From Copromyces sp. CBS 386.78 (Eukaryota; Ascomycota; Sordariomycetes; Sordariales; Sordariaceae): 64,000 bases of DNA. Positions 1 through 13,191 of this stretch are shown here, piece after piece; positions within the stretch are counted from its first letter, which is position 1; every line of letters starts with the position of its first letter. The translations under genes and the position numbers were made by a program. The stretch spans positions 124,001 to 188,000 of the forward strand of contig MU839085.1 of assembly GCA_030685235.1 (NCBI GenBank), written 5' to 3'. The notes under the pieces are model-generated. The model did not search any database. It was not told where the DNA came from and saw nothing but the letters and a program-made list of their open reading frames with translations.

Positions 1-3000
1 ATTACTAACCTCACCTACGACTTGAACGTTCGAAAATATTACAAAGCAATAATCGAAGAGGTAACTAAACCTATTATTATTATACTGGCAGCTAATAGCC
101 TGCCTCCTAAAACTCCCCACCATACCGGTTTCCCGCCGGGTTATTACATAAACTAAACCTATCGTTATAATCCTTATATAGCCACCTAATCCCACAAATC
201 GGAATTTACGCCTAAACTAACACCGGCCAGGTCTACAGCTCCCAATCCGCCCTCTATACTTCAACCGCTCAATACTTCTAATATCGTTCTCAAAGAATCC
301 AAGAAGCACGTAAAATAGGTATCCCAATAATTGAAAGATCTGGAAAAAGCCTTCGCCAGCAGATTCGCTAGATTCGAACATCTATTTACAACTATTATCA
401 TAGGCGCCGCCGAGCCTTCTAAAAGTACCTTTACTACAAGACCTCCTACTAGCGACCTTGGCAAGCCTTTCTCTAGCGGAAACCCACCCGGTAACGGAAG
501 AGGCGGTCCGCCTAGAGGAAACCACCCACCTAGAGGAAGCTACCCACCTGGAGGAGGCTACCCACCTGGAGGAGGCTACCCGCCTAGAGGAGGACACCCG
601 CCTGGAGGAAGTGGAGGTTTTTCCCCCGGCGGTAGCGGCGGTAGAGGCTTTCCCCTTAGCGGCGGTAGATACCCGCCCAACGGAAGCCCCCCTATAGGCT
701 ACAATAGTTTTCCCCGTCGAAAAGAGGTTAAAATTAGGAAAAATGAGATTAGCTATTTTAACTTATATTATATTAACCCTAATAACTTTAGTATAGTTTA
801 TAATAGAAAGGAAGTTATCTATACTAATACAACTATATTCGCTAAGCGCGTTTTATCTATTTTAAAGGATTACCCTACAGCTACGCCGGAAATAGAGAGG
901 TAATTAATTTATTTATTCTTTAACCTATTGAAGGGCGCTACCCTCCTTTAGTAGAATAATTAATTTAAATCTGATTAACGTAGCTCTTATTATACCGCTA
1001 GCTTTAAAAGCCTCTACGGCGCTATAGTTAATCGTTTCCGTCCCAATTCAATTATTATAAATCGTAAATTCATTTAAGGGATTATTACCCTTAAGGATAT
1101 TACTACCGACGAAAATACTATATCCACCTACTTCTTTAAAAAACTACGCCTCGCCCGCACTATAAACATATTTTTTAAAGCCGAAGATAATTAGTACAGT
1201 ATAACTATAAACATTTAGGCCAATATAGAAATTTATATTAAAACCTTATTGAGACCTCCCCCTAAAACCGGTTACCTAGTTAACTATATAGCTAAAATCG
1301 ACAACTACTATAAAATTTTAGTTTCTACTACTAGAAATAAGTATCCTTATATTCAGCCCGCATCTATTATTAAAAATATTGCTAATTTAATTACCGAAAC
1401 GTCGACTACTTCGTACAATAATAACCGCCGCTTCCGCAATTACAGTTCTAAATCCAACGGCTCCGGCCGTAATTCTAAACCTACCGGCCGCAATTCTAGA
1501 ATTACCGACCCCGGCCGCGACACTAGGGCTGCTAGTCCTAATTACGATTCCCATCGTAATAAAGACCTACGTTACAATATTCGCCGGAACAAGGACTATA
1601 CTTACTATATGGAAGGTACCGAAGAAATTAAGAAGGTTAAAAAGGAGTTAAGTATAAATAATACTACTTTTACTAGAGACCCCACCAATTTTAATAGTAA
1701 TACCGCTAATACTTATTACGTATATAATAGCGAATTGACTTATTATAAGTATTTTAAAGAATTCAATTCCATTTCTCTAAAGAGGCGCTACGTAAAAGGA
1801 TATATACCCCCTAAGGTAGTAAAATACGAGGCTATTCAACCAAGGTCAAGCATCCCGGTTATTCGGAGAACTTACAATTATTATAAAAAAGTCTACATAT
1901 TACGGAACGCTGTCTTTAAATATATTATTTAATATAAGTGGGCGAAAATAAATACTTACGCCCCCGAAGTCGTATATTACGTCGATAAATTTATTAATTA
2001 CCAAATTAAATACTCTGCCTAATATCTTAGGGACGATTTAACTAATAACCTTCTATTAAATTATACTTATTTCCGTATTAAAGCGCGCGCTACTCTAAAT
2101 ACTAAAAATTTCGAAGTCTACTTCGATCTTAGCGCAAGAAGAAATATTATCGATAGAAAGATCCTATCTACCTTTTAATATATAATATTAATAAATTATT
2201 TAATAATAATCCGCAATATCGGCAATAAATCGACTAAATTTAGAGAATAGGCGCTTTTTATAATATATTTTCCTAGCGTCGACTAAGAGGGAAAAGATAT
2301 TTTATTAAAAATAGAGGCTAGCGTATAAGTAATAAACAACTTAACCCGTAATATCCTTTTCGCAAATTCGTTCTTATATTTATAATAAACCGATATCGAT
2401 TACAAAGCTAAATAAATTTACTTCCTTAGAAAAGGTTTCGCAACCCCCTTCGAAATTATTAAACGTTCTAATAAATACGTTCGAAAGGTTACTATTAATA
2501 AAAAAATCACCTTATTATTAAGTGCGAAGGCTATAATTCCCGTATATTATAAACCCTTCCCTAAAGATCAATCCTTTACATTTACTTTATAATATACAAT
2601 TATTCCCTACGCAATTATTAACGCTAAAATACTAAAGGTTATCCTAATTACGAATAATTCGGCCAACGTAATTAATATCCCTAAGAACTTCTATATCGGC
2701 TCAATTAGTAAAAGTAAAAATAGCAGCTTCTTTATAGCCTACTAGTTAGATATCGCCGCTACAACCGTAGTAAAATAAGCGCTAGTAGCGTTAAAGGAAT
2801 CCCCGGATATATTACCAACCGAAGCGGTTAAGTAAATTAGTAATTAGTATACACTGCCGCTAAATAAGGAGATTAATTTACTTAAAGAACTAAAGTTCGA
2901 AGTTACGCCGTAAACGGAAGAGGATACGCTAAAGTTTCTAAATATCCCCGAAAAGTATTTAAACTTCGGGATCCGTATAGACAATTCTACGCCAAAAATT

Positions 3001-6000
3001 ATTATAGAAGAGAGCATATATATCTACGCAGCCGACCCTACGTTAACTAAAGTACTATAGGATATTATAACCGCCTTCCCAGCCCTCTAAAAGGAAGGTA
3101 GCATTATTAATATACTAAAAGAGAATATAATACACGTTCCCCTTATAGAAAATTAATAGAAATAGAAAGTTATTACCTAGATGTACCCTTTAAATAAAAA
3201 GGACCAAACTATTATTAACGAAGTATTCAATATTCTATATAAATAGGGCAAAATAAAATACATTATACGTACGACGCCTTTCGCTTACCTAATTTTCGTA
3301 ATTTGGAGAATAACGAAGCTAGGCCTTAAAGGCCGCCCGGTTATCGATTTACAGGTTTTGAACAACGTGACAATCCCCGACAATTATCCCCTACCCCTTT
3401 AAAACGTAATTATCGCTTTTATTAGAGGCAAACTCTTTATTATAATAATCGACGCTATTTCTTTCTTTTACTAATTTAGCGTTTAATAGAAATACTGGAA
3501 TAGATTTACCCTTATTACGTACTACAGTCTCGAATAGCCAACCATCGTATAAATAGGTTTTAAAAATATATTAATATACGTCTAACGATTTATAAACCTA
3601 CTCTTAAAGGATTATAAAGAGTATTATCGGGTATATATTAATAATATCGTAATTGCGTCCAATATTGCGGAAGAACACCTCATTTATTTAAATACAATTT
3701 TCGAACTTTTTACTAGTAAGAATATTATACTTTCCCTTAAGAAATTATTCCTTAGATACCCTAGCGTAGAATTACTAGGTTTCCGTATAAATTCGCTAAA
3801 CTTCTTTACTACTAAAGAAAAAATAGAAGTATTAAAGAATTTCGAATTCCCTACATAATTGAAGGCGCTTAAATAGTATATCGGCGGAATAAGATTCTTA
3901 CATCATCTAATACCTTACTACGCTCAACTTATCGAGCCTTTATAGGCTAGAAAGGTCGCCCTACTAGTAGAAGGACGTAAGCTAAGGAAAATCGACAACT
4001 ACAGCAAACGTGTCGCCTATTACGTCAAAACAAAATACAATCCTACGCCACAAAAGCTCGCCGCTTTCGAAGCACTCTAGAATACTATTTACGAAAATCC
4101 TATAATATTAATTCATTTGGATCCCGACCGAATCGCCTTCTTACAAATCGACGGTTCCCTAAAACAAAGTTTTAACGTTATTATATTTCACTTAAAACTA
4201 GACTTTAAATAAATCCTTAGATCTAGCATCCCTTCAAACTAAATCCTGCCTATTATATTCTTAAATAAAGTATTAACATTTACTAAAATAAAATACAGGC
4301 TATTAGAATTAAAAGTCGCATACCTAGTCTAAACAATTAAACGACTACGCACCCTAATTCACTCCTACAACAAGCCGGTCATCGTCCTCACAGATCACTC
4401 CGCAACTAAAAGTATCGTAGAATAGACCTCCTTACAGACCACCTTAACCGATAGGGCTAATAAGCGTTTTATTAATACGTTTATCTACCTATCCCAATAC
4501 GACCTCAAAATCTACTACGTTCTTAACAAATTGAATTTTCTACCCAACGCACTTAGCCGCCTAAAAGCCAAAGGAAATAATAGCAACCTTAAAGGCGAAA
4601 TAATATTAGATAACATTTAATTTATCAACGAAGTCCTCTACATCTACTTAAAAACTAGAATAGGCAAAACTATCTACGAACATTATATTATAACTTACAA
4701 AACGGACACTAAATTCGCTAAAGTATTAAAAGACTTTAAAGAATTTACTACCGAAGACAATAGCGGTTTTTATCGACCCGAATATCCATTCGTTATCAAT
4801 CATCAAAAACTCTTTTATAACCAACAGAGCGATAAAACCAAAACCCTCTACGTTCCATACAATTATATCTAAAAACTTCTGCAAGAAATACACAACGAAA
4901 AGCATTATTTCGGCAAGGATAAAATAATATACAATTTAAAAGGATTCTCTTTCCCTAGAAAATTATACTTTATTAAAACATATATCCGGAATTATCCAAC
5001 CTATAATCTCAACCAAACCGACCGGAACGTACCAATTAGTGATTACTAGCCGATCAAACTAGAAAATACCCTTCCAATACATACTATCGCCATTAATTTT
5101 ATCGTCGGTTTACTAGAAGTATTAATAATCGGTACCCTTTAACATTAGGAAGGCTATAATATCTTCAATTATATAGCACCTATTACCGACAAATCTTCTA
5201 AACGATCATTATTAATACCTGGTTATTCGAAATATATAGCAGAAAACTAGGCCAAAATTATTGTATGTATATTACTACTATACAATTAGGGCATACCTAT
5301 CGCTATCATCTCGGACAAAGATCGCAAATTTACTTCAGCATTCTAAAAGGGAATATAGAAAACAATAAATACTAAATTATTAATAACTACAACTTACTAT
5401 CTTTAAGGAGACGGCCTAGCCGAAAGAAGGAACTAATCAGTAGAAATCGCACTACGGTTCTACATTTTCTATAACCCAGGCAAAATCTAGCTATAAATAG
5501 TCATCCAATTATAGTAGAACCTCAATACAGCTTACATTAATACTATCAAAGCCAATCCTCACGAATACCTTTTCAATCACAAGCTCGCTTCCCCCCTCGA
5601 CCTTCTAACCAAACCGGAAGAGGTAAACGATCACCAAATCCTTCGTAAACACATCCGGGAGGATACTCGTCTCGCCATAAACTTTACCATCGCTAATACT
5701 AAACGTCGCTACAATACCAACCATCGACAAATCCAACTAGAAATAGGAGACAAAATATTCCTCAAACTATATAAAGGTTACTATTTACTAGGAAGACCTT
5801 CTAAAAAAATATCCTAGCAACGCGTTAGGCCTTTCAAAATCATTTACAAAGTAAGTAAACTAATATACGAATTAGAGCTACTACAAGAAATGAAAATTTA
5901 CTTAGTGATCTCTATCGCGCATTTTAAACCTGCTCCAAAGAATAATAATCCTTTTAATAAAATAGCACCTCCCCCCAGCCTTATCGAAGACTCGTAAAAC

Positions 6001-6225
6001 TCAGACGACTCTAACGCCAATTACAAAATTGAAATTATCTTAGATTATAAGCTCAAAAGGAACGGCACCTACAACTACCGTATCAAATAGCTAGGCTACG
6101 GCCACGAATATAATCGCTAGAAGACAGAGGAGGAACTCTACAATGCGAAGGAATTGATCGCTAAGTACTAGGAACGGAAAGGAGGCCGCCCGGGACGCGT
6201 TACGCGCAATAAGAAGAAGAAATAA
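1..6225 (+). pseudogene. Ty3/gypsy chromovirus gag-pol, RIP-mutated, 5' end outside window
   Basis: This is the polyprotein of an LTR retrotransposon: capsid, protease, reverse transcriptase, RNase H and integrase. Reading frame 1 codon by codon gives coherent protein from base 1 to the stop at 6,223-6,225. Frame 1 never shifts, and every internal stop I read is TAA or TAG, none TGA. Gag has a Pro/Gly-rich stretch (about 480-690) and paired Cys-type finger remnants (about 1,730-1,920). The retropepsin-like region is at about 2,110-2,160. RT lies at about 3,180-3,870, with YINNIVIAS (original YIDD) at 3,634-3,660. RNase H is at about 4,110-4,560 (LTDHSA). Integrase is at about 4,890-5,500, with its zinc-binding Cys read as Tyr and the first catalytic Asp as Asn. 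A chromodomain closes the frame at 6,061-6,170 (IKWLGYGHEYNRWKTEEEL when TAG is read as Trp). The start codon lies upstream of the window. The true C-terminus could be 6,225 or slightly later, because the first stop may itself be a RIP product. Confidence 0.93.
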
Positions 6226-6329
6226 AAGCATTCCTAGTAAGGATATTAGTATTCTCTTTATAAGCCGGGACTTAATACCGGACATCTATAAATTAAGTAT
6301 ATAGATTATATAAGGCCATAGGAGTGCCT

Positions 6330-6568
6330 AATCACGTGACTAGGCCACTCGCATAGTCACCTGCCCGAAGGCAGTCGCCTAGGTCGTACCATTCAATTAA
6401 ATAGCACGCGCCCGCGGCTTCTAATAAAATAAGGAAGCCTATATAAGAGGCTCGCCCAGCGGGCGAGCCTTCGGCTCCTGATTCTTCCTTCGGCATCATC
6501 TTTCACAACGCTTTCAAATACTATTATATCGTATTTGTGAAGCAACCTAGGTTACCTGTATTAAATCA
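6330..6568 (+). repeat. 3' LTR of the first gypsy element
   Basis: The segment follows the chromodomain end and is visibly richer in GC than its surroundings. It has a TATA-like TATATAAGAGG at 6,440-6,450, followed at once by a GC hairpin. The right edge, ending in CA at 6,568, is set by the RNase H frame of the neighbouring minus-strand element, which resumes at 6,569. The left edge near 6,330 (TAATCACGTGAC, perhaps TG before RIP) is a guess, because the partner 5' LTR lies outside the window. Confidence 0.55.
6451..6467. other. Perfect GC hairpin just downstream of the LTR TATA box
   Basis: CTCGCCC-AGC-GGGCGAG is a 7-bp perfect stem with a 3-nt loop. It starts directly after TATATAAGAGG, so it would fall at or near the start of the LTR transcript. 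It is one of the most GC-rich short stretches of the first 50 kb. Confidence 0.6.
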
Positions 6569-9500
6569 TTTCGAAGGAGCTTCCTTTTAATTTTGGTCGT
6601 TATAGTTTTACGGCTTTTATAATAGTTAATAATTCTTTATTATAGATTAGATAATTAAATTCTACCGGGGCTATAGATTTAGAGTAGAATATTATAGGAT
6701 ATTAGTTCCCGTTATCGTTTTTTTACGATAGGATTCTAATATAAATTCCGTTTAATATATTAATTTTAAACTTAGTTTCGCACTTAAATTCGTAATATAA
6801 TAATATAAGAATATTGGTTAATGCCTCTTTTAACGTTTCGAATACTATTTAATACTCTTTTAATTATTTAAATATTTTATCCTTCTTAGTTATTAAATTT
6901 AAGGGTTTTATTATATAGTTATAGTTTTTTATAAATTTTCTATAAAAGTTATAGAAATTTAAGAAGGCTTGTAGGCTCTTTAAAGTAGTTGGTTTTAGTT
7001 AATCCTTAACAGTCAAAATCTTTTTTAAATCTACCAATACCCCTTTAATATTAATAATAAAGCTTAGGAATTTTATTTTTATAATATAAAACTTATATTT
7101 CTTAATATTTGTTTATAGCCCGGCCGCCCTTAGCCGTTTTAAGACTTTTTTAATATATTGCCGATAGTTTTCTAGAATATTGGAAAAGATTAAAATATTA
7201 TTAATATAAGTACTATAAAGATTTTGATACTTTATTAATTAGTTGTTTATAAACCGTTGGAAGTTCGATAGCCTTCCGTATAGTTTAAATAGTAGGATTT
7301 TATATTGGTACGTTCCGAAACTAGTTTTAAAAGTGGTTAGATCTTTTTAACTAGCTATTATACGAATATAATAGAATGTTTATTTAATATTAATTTTAGT
7401 AAAGATTTTAATTTAGTTAATATAAGCGAATATTTCTTCGATTAATAGTAATAAATAACGGTCCTTTTAAGAAATAGTATTTAATTTTTAATAATTTATA
7501 TAAAATTATAAATTACCGCTATTAAGCTTTAGTATAAATAGTACCGGTACTACCTATAGTGCTAAATTTACTTTAATAAATCCTTTTTATAAGTTTTTCG
7601 TAATATACTTCCTATATTCTTTTAATTCCTCTAGGGTTATTCGGTATAAGGGGTTAACTTTTAATTCTTTTGGCTAGTATCCTTTTAATATTTTGATTTC
7701 GTAATTTATCCTTAGTCGAAAATCGGGTAGAATATTTAATTAGACCTTATTAAATATTTCTAATTCCTTTGGACTATAATATTTAATTAGAACTTTTTCT
7801 AGAATAAAATGTTATAAGTCTTTATCGTCTTTTTCTAAGGAGATTATTCGTTTAGCTTTAATTAAGCTATTAATTTCGTAAAGGCTGGTAATTTTAGGTT
7901 TAATTTTCTTCTTTAAGTATATATTAAAAACGTTGCCGTTTACTATAATTAAATTAATCGGTTTCGCTTTTACCTATCCTTATTCTCTTTGTAGCTTATA
8001 CGTACCTTTTTTATTTTGGTATAGGTATATTTATACGATAGTAACGGGCTTTTTATTATCCTTTTCGATCGCCTCTTCTATTATTGCCAACTCCCAGTCT
8101 ATTCAGTTTAATTTTCGCGTGTGTGGATTAGTGGATAGTAATTTCTAGGGGCCGATTTGAATAAGATCCGTTGGTTTTTAATTTATTAAAGAAATTCTTA
8201 GTTTTTTCTCTCTTTTTATTTACTTCTATTCTTTTAGTTACTTTTACCCTAATTTATTTTTTAACAATTCTTTAATAAAATATTCTAATTTTTGTAAGCG
8301 AGTAAGTATTTATTATTAATTTTTCCTTTTTTATATTCGTTTCCCTACTTCTTTCTTTCAATCCTTTTACTTCATTAATTTTTCCTAACGTTTTATATTT
8401 TCCTAGAATGAAGGGTCTTCGATATAGGGGATATCTTTCCTAACGTTAATATTCTTAATATTTAGTATAGGTATAACGTTTAGTAAGAAAATAAGTATAT
8501 TTTTCTTATAATTTAATAGTATATTATATTTAACTAGTTATATTTTCCTAATAATTATATCGATTTTTAAATTAGGTAAGACGAATAACTATTCATTATT
8601 ATAGGTAATACTTTTTATATAAATATAACTTTTAAAAGCTTTTTTAATTTCGTTAGGTTTAATTTTTTTAAACGGTTTAACTAATTTAAAAGTAAAATTT
8701 GAATACTTTTTAAATTTAAATCGCTTTTTTAATTTATTAGTAAAAGTTTTATTTATAAGAATTAAACTATTTATTTTTGTATTTATTAATATATGCCGTA
8801 TTAAAATAAATAATCTATTATTTATTATAATATAATTAATTAAAAACCTAATTCTTCGTCTTAAATAATTTTTAAAATTAAAGTTTAAATATATTTTATG
8901 ATTAGCTAATTAATTTTTATCGACGTTATTAATTTGGACGGATATTTCTCTTAGAATAGAATATTTATTTTTTAAAGTACTTAATTTTCCGAATCTTCGT
9001 TAGAACTTTCTTCCTCGTTGTTAGTAACTCCCTCTTTATTTCTTAATTGGTTTTAATAATTTTTTAAACTATTTTTTAAATTATTTATTCTAAGCCCCTA
9101 GGTTTAATCGGCGATAACGTTTAATTTAACTTTTAAAAACGAAATTTTAAATTTATTAGGGTATTCCGGGATTAATAGCCTATTTTCCAATAATTAAAAT
9201 ATTAATTCTCGGATTTTAACTTCTTTATTTCTTCAAAGGTAGGATAATAAAATTTAGGAGTTATAATGGGATTGTAAGTAGCGTTTATCCGTTTAGATGG
9301 CCGGTTATTGGCTTAAAGTAATTTAATAATCTAAGTATAAGTTTTTTAGTTCTTTTAATACTAATTTTCGCTAGACTATTTAATATTCGGGTTTAATGAT
9401 TGTAAGAGGATATAATAATTTTCGAAAATCTTGTACTCCTTTAAATATATTGTTTTTACTAGTATAGTTAGCTCTTAAATTACCTTGCGCTTTATATTAC

Positions 9501-11060
9501 GTTTCTAAAGAAATTTGGGTATTATATAACGGCTAATTAATTTGATAAATATTATTTTAAAATCCTAGAAGCGTTCCGAAGGCTTTATTTTTAATTTTTC
9601 GTATTATATAATAGTAGTCTCTTTAGTTATATAATTGTAATAATTATTCTATAGGTATTCTAATAAGTTATTAACCGTTTTAATAATTTTAGGATATTCT
9701 CCGTTGAAGTAAGGGAATATTCCTTTTAATATTTATCCTCTTAATTAGGAATATATTTTACCGATATAGTTTTATTCGCTATTAAAATAATCGGCATTAA
9801 TACGAAGTTTATATTTTATTTAGAATATTTATATATTAAATAATATTTTATCGATATTAAGATTATTATTAAAAATATATAAGTTTAATACTTTAGTCGA
9901 TCTTTTAGAATATAGGATTACGGCTATCGGTCTAATTAAATTATAATTATAGGAATTTCAAGTAGGAGGTAGTATAACTGGGGGGTTTTTATTTCCGTAA
10001 CTGTTATTATTATTTAATTCGTTTTTTAATAAGTTATTTCTATTAGGCGGATTGTTATTAGTAGTAGTACGGGTAAGGTATAGCCGGGTAATTATAATAT
10101 TTTAGCGGGATTCTTTATTACTATTCGTAGTATTTTAATTATATTTTATCTCGCGTTTAATATCCTTTACGTATTTAATATCATTAGTAAAAGTAATCCT
10201 ATATTTAAATAATTTTCTTAGTTCCTTTAAAATATAGTTTAGAGGAAGGAGTAGTAGTAAAATTATAAAAGAGGCTATTATTTAGGTAAAGAATTAGTTT
10301 TATTATTTTAAAATATAGAATTATTATTTAAAGTTAGTTGGGATTTTAGGTTATCGTTCGAAATTTTCCTATATTTATATATTTAATTAAAATTTAGTAT
10401 TAAATTTTGTAATCTCCCCTTTTAATCGGTATTTATTTTAGAAAAGTTAATAAATTTAATTAATAAAATAGAATGTCTATAAATCGAAATATACTATATT
10501 ATCGCTTATTTTATTAAAGACCGTAAGGATATTACGTATAATATTGTTAACGGTTTCTTTTATAATAATACGCTAGCGGAATTCGTATTATATAGCGAAT
10601 AGATCTTTTTAATAGACTTAGTAAAATATAGTAGTATTTATAAATTTATTAATAATATTGAATTATCCTAATTTTTAATTATTTTCCACTACTTTTAAAG
10701 CGGGCTTAAATAGTAGGACTTTACTATAATTATTCTTCTAAAATATATAGATCGTATTAAACTATAATTATACTTTTTAAAATAGTTAGTCGAAAATAAG
10801 GATTTAATACGGAAATTTTATATAAAAATATAATCGGCGTAAATATTAACTTTAGAAGTCGAATACCGTTATAACAGTATTATAACCTATTCGGTCGGCT
10901 TTATTTACTATAGTAGTTTCCGCTTCTCCTTTTATAAGAATATTATTTTACCGAATTATTTTTTGGATTTTAATATCCGGAATTTAATATAAACGGTCCG
11001 AGTCTAACCTTACGAATTTTAAATTTCCTTTTATTTTTAGGGATCCGGAAGCTACCTTCT
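6569..11060 (-). pseudogene. Ty3/gypsy gag-pol, RIP-mutated, truncated inside RNase H
   Basis: On the minus strand one frame from about 7,215 down to 6,569 reads as RT followed by RNase H. It holds TYINNILIFS (original YIDDILIFS) at about 7,182-7,211, then a run matching KVLKRLRAAGL, the LNFYNFYRKFI connection segment, and the RNase H stretch NYLIYNKELL. The only internal stops in it are TAA. The protein breaks off after LKGSSFE at 6,569, just where RNase H should continue, and the LTR of the neighbouring + strand element begins there. RNase H's end, the integrase and the 3' LTR should therefore lie left of the window. Protease and gag occupy about 7,900-11,060 but are too decayed for domain limits; the 5' limit is approximate. 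The 5' LTR at 11,817-12,065 belongs to this element. Confidence 0.85.
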
Positions 11061-11816
11061 TACGAGAAGGGGCCTTCGGTAGGGTTATTTTCCTAGGAAC
11101 GGGGTATTTTACTGATTCGAAAAATAGGGTCTTCGTAAATTTAAAGGGGTTTAGGTTCGGGTTTATAATCGCCTTTCCTTTGCCCTTTAATTATTTATAG
11201 GTATTACGAAGGATTATTTACGGGTCGATAGGCTTTAGCTTCTTTGTATTTTTAAGGAAAAAGAAGGAATCGTTGCTATCTTTAACCTTTAGTAGTCGGT
11301 ATTTTGTAGGGGTAGTTAATTTAAGTGCTTATAGGTTATATTCTATATTTCTAGGTATAGACGCCGTATTTAGTCGTAATAGATTTATAGAGAAGTTGAT
11401 CGGATTAGAGGATTTAATACTTTTTAATTAAATTAAAGGGTTATATAAATTAATAATAGGATTAAATCCGCCGTCGTTTTTTATTTAGTTAAATAAATAC
11501 GCTTCTTCCTTGGGACTAGGGTTCGAAACGAAGCTAGAATTTAAATTGGATATATTGGAATTATAATAGTGCGTATATTTATTTTTATTATTATCTCCGG
11601 CGTTAAATATTATATAATTTACTTAGTCTAAGGCGGGAGCAAGGAATTAAAGTATTTATTACGTCGTAGTTTAGGCGTACGTCTATTGTGAGATTTGGTA
11701 ATCTTCCGAATAAGTAATTAAATGAATAATATTAATCGCCTTAAAGCGCGCTAATAAAAAGGGATATTATAATACCGTCCCCGAATAAAAGGATAATATT
11801 TAATATTATATAAAAG
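11061..11816 (-). other. 5' leader or start of gag of the minus-strand gypsy element
   Basis: This stretch lies between the 5' LTR (11,817-12,065, minus strand) and the recognisable polyprotein. It is AT-rich with RIP-type stops and probably holds the primer-binding site, the leader and the N-terminal part of gag. I recognise no domain in it. Confidence 0.4.
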
Positions 11817-12065
11817 TGTAATCCTACGAGAGATAAATTATAAGATTAGAAGCTACAAATTAAAGTAATATTAAGTGTAAAGAAGAAAGGGAAGGTGTTC
11901 GAACGAGGGTATTACGGTTTTGGATATATAAGTTAGAATTGCTATTCGTCTCCGCCTTCCCGATTTGGGAATTTTATTAATAAGAATATAAGCTTTATTC
12001 CATCCGATGCGCCATGGTTGTCCTATGCCCAGTCCTCTGGGCCTTCGTCCAGTTACGCTATGACA
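11817..12065 (-). repeat. 5' LTR of the minus-strand gypsy element
   Basis: Read on the minus strand it starts TGTCATAGCGTAACTGG at 12,065 and ends GGATTACA at 11,817, so it has TG...CA ends. Its outer end (about 12,000-12,065) keeps normal GC and many CpA/TpG dinucleotides. The inner part is AT-converted. It contains a TATATAT stretch and a perfect hairpin, GCCCAG-TCCT-CTGGGC, at 12,027-12,042. Confidence 0.7.
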
Positions 12066-12369
12066 GTTACTAATTATTTTAATTATACTTTTCTAAATAA
12101 TTAAATAACGCTTATTAAAAAGAGAAATATTTCTATTATATTATATAGTACAATATTTGGGCCTTTATTATTCTAAAAGTTTTAATATTTATTTATTATT
12201 TCTAGGTTCGATATTTTAATCGCTAAGGTTCTTAATTCTATATCGGCAATTATACAATTTCGCTTCGAAGTAAAATTCGTAAAAACTAAACTACTACTAA
12301 TCTTTTATTAAGCTTAATTCTTACTAAGATTACTTATTGCGCGTTAACGCGAGGTTAAATATAATAAAG
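12066..12369 (-). mobile_element. 5' internal fragment of another minus-strand LTR element
   Basis: This AT-rich piece lies directly inside (left of) the minus-strand LTR at 12,370-12,614 and is cut off at 12,065 by the LTR of the preceding element. By position it should be the primer-binding site, leader and start of gag. No protein domain is recognisable. Confidence 0.4.
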
Positions 12370-12614
12370 TATTATAGGGCGCGAATAAGTATTAAAGTAA
12401 AATATTAATTATTGTACGAGGAATTAGAAGAGGAACTTGTACGTATACGAGAATTATATAGGGTATAGTATAGAGCCCTATAGCTATAGATCTATAAGGC
12501 AGTACTATACGTGCTAGCTGTATTATACTTAAATAGCTATACTCAGCTGGCTATACTAATGCAGTACAGCACCCCTATCTATCTATCTATAAGGAGTAGG
12601 CAATGCCTGTGACA
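12370..12614 (-). repeat. LTR inserted in the copia RT gene
   Basis: On the minus strand it starts TGTCACAGGCATTGCC at 12,614 and ends CGCCCTATAATA at 12,370 (CA end converted to TA). That end resembles the ends of the LTRs at 13,548 and 28,603. It interrupts the copia frame just after the WFLGI motif. The outer part, about 12,500-12,614, is much less AT-converted than the inner part. Confidence 0.6.
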
Positions 12615-13191
12615 ATTTCAATTTCGGATAATTTTAATGCCTAAAAACCACTAGAGCTCATTTCCTCTAATAAAGTAATATCTTAACTATAGATTTACTA
12701 TATATTTATTAACCTCTTTTATTTTATTCTTATTAAACGCAAAAATAATATCGTTAATATAATATAATATAAATATATTATTCTTTTTTATAATATACGG
12801 ATCTTTAAGGATCGCTTCGAATCCTATTTCTTTAAACGCTCTACTAAACTTTCGTTACTATAATAAAAGTGCTCGTCTAAACCTATACAATACTTTAATT
12901 AATTTAAAGACTTTACTAAAGGTCTAATACCCTAGTAGTATATATATATAAATTTCCTTATTGAAAATTATATTAATAACAGTATTAACTACGTTATATT
13001 AGATGAATTCGAAGTCGAATCTTACGGCGAAAACGATAATAAATCTAAACAATCTCCCTATTAGAATAGATACGTACGTATTTACTCTATTCTTACTCTA
13101 TTAATCTCCTTTTACAATTAACTATACTTTATACTTATTAAAAATACTATTCTCATTAAACTTATATACATATACCTATATATAATCGAAG
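12615..13191 (-). pseudogene. Ty1/copia reverse transcriptase, 3' fragment
   Basis: Minus-strand translation gives copia RT in order: VYVYKFNEN near 13,150, a RFDFEFIQYNVVN stretch near 13,000, then YYINDIIFA (original YVDD) at about 12,739-12,774, and WFLGIKIIRN at about 12,625-12,660. Stops are of the RIP type. The upstream half of the same gene (integrase, protease) lies at 20,931 to about 24,880, separated by the inserted gypsy element 13,192-20,930. RNase H should follow to the left but is replaced by the LTR ending at 12,614. Confidence 0.85.

Noticed and set aside
458..697. Out-of-frame Glu-rich open frame over the Pro/Gly repeat of gag
   Set aside because: It is a shadow produced by the repeated GGAGGNTACCCACCT-type units; frame 1 carries the real gag sequence.
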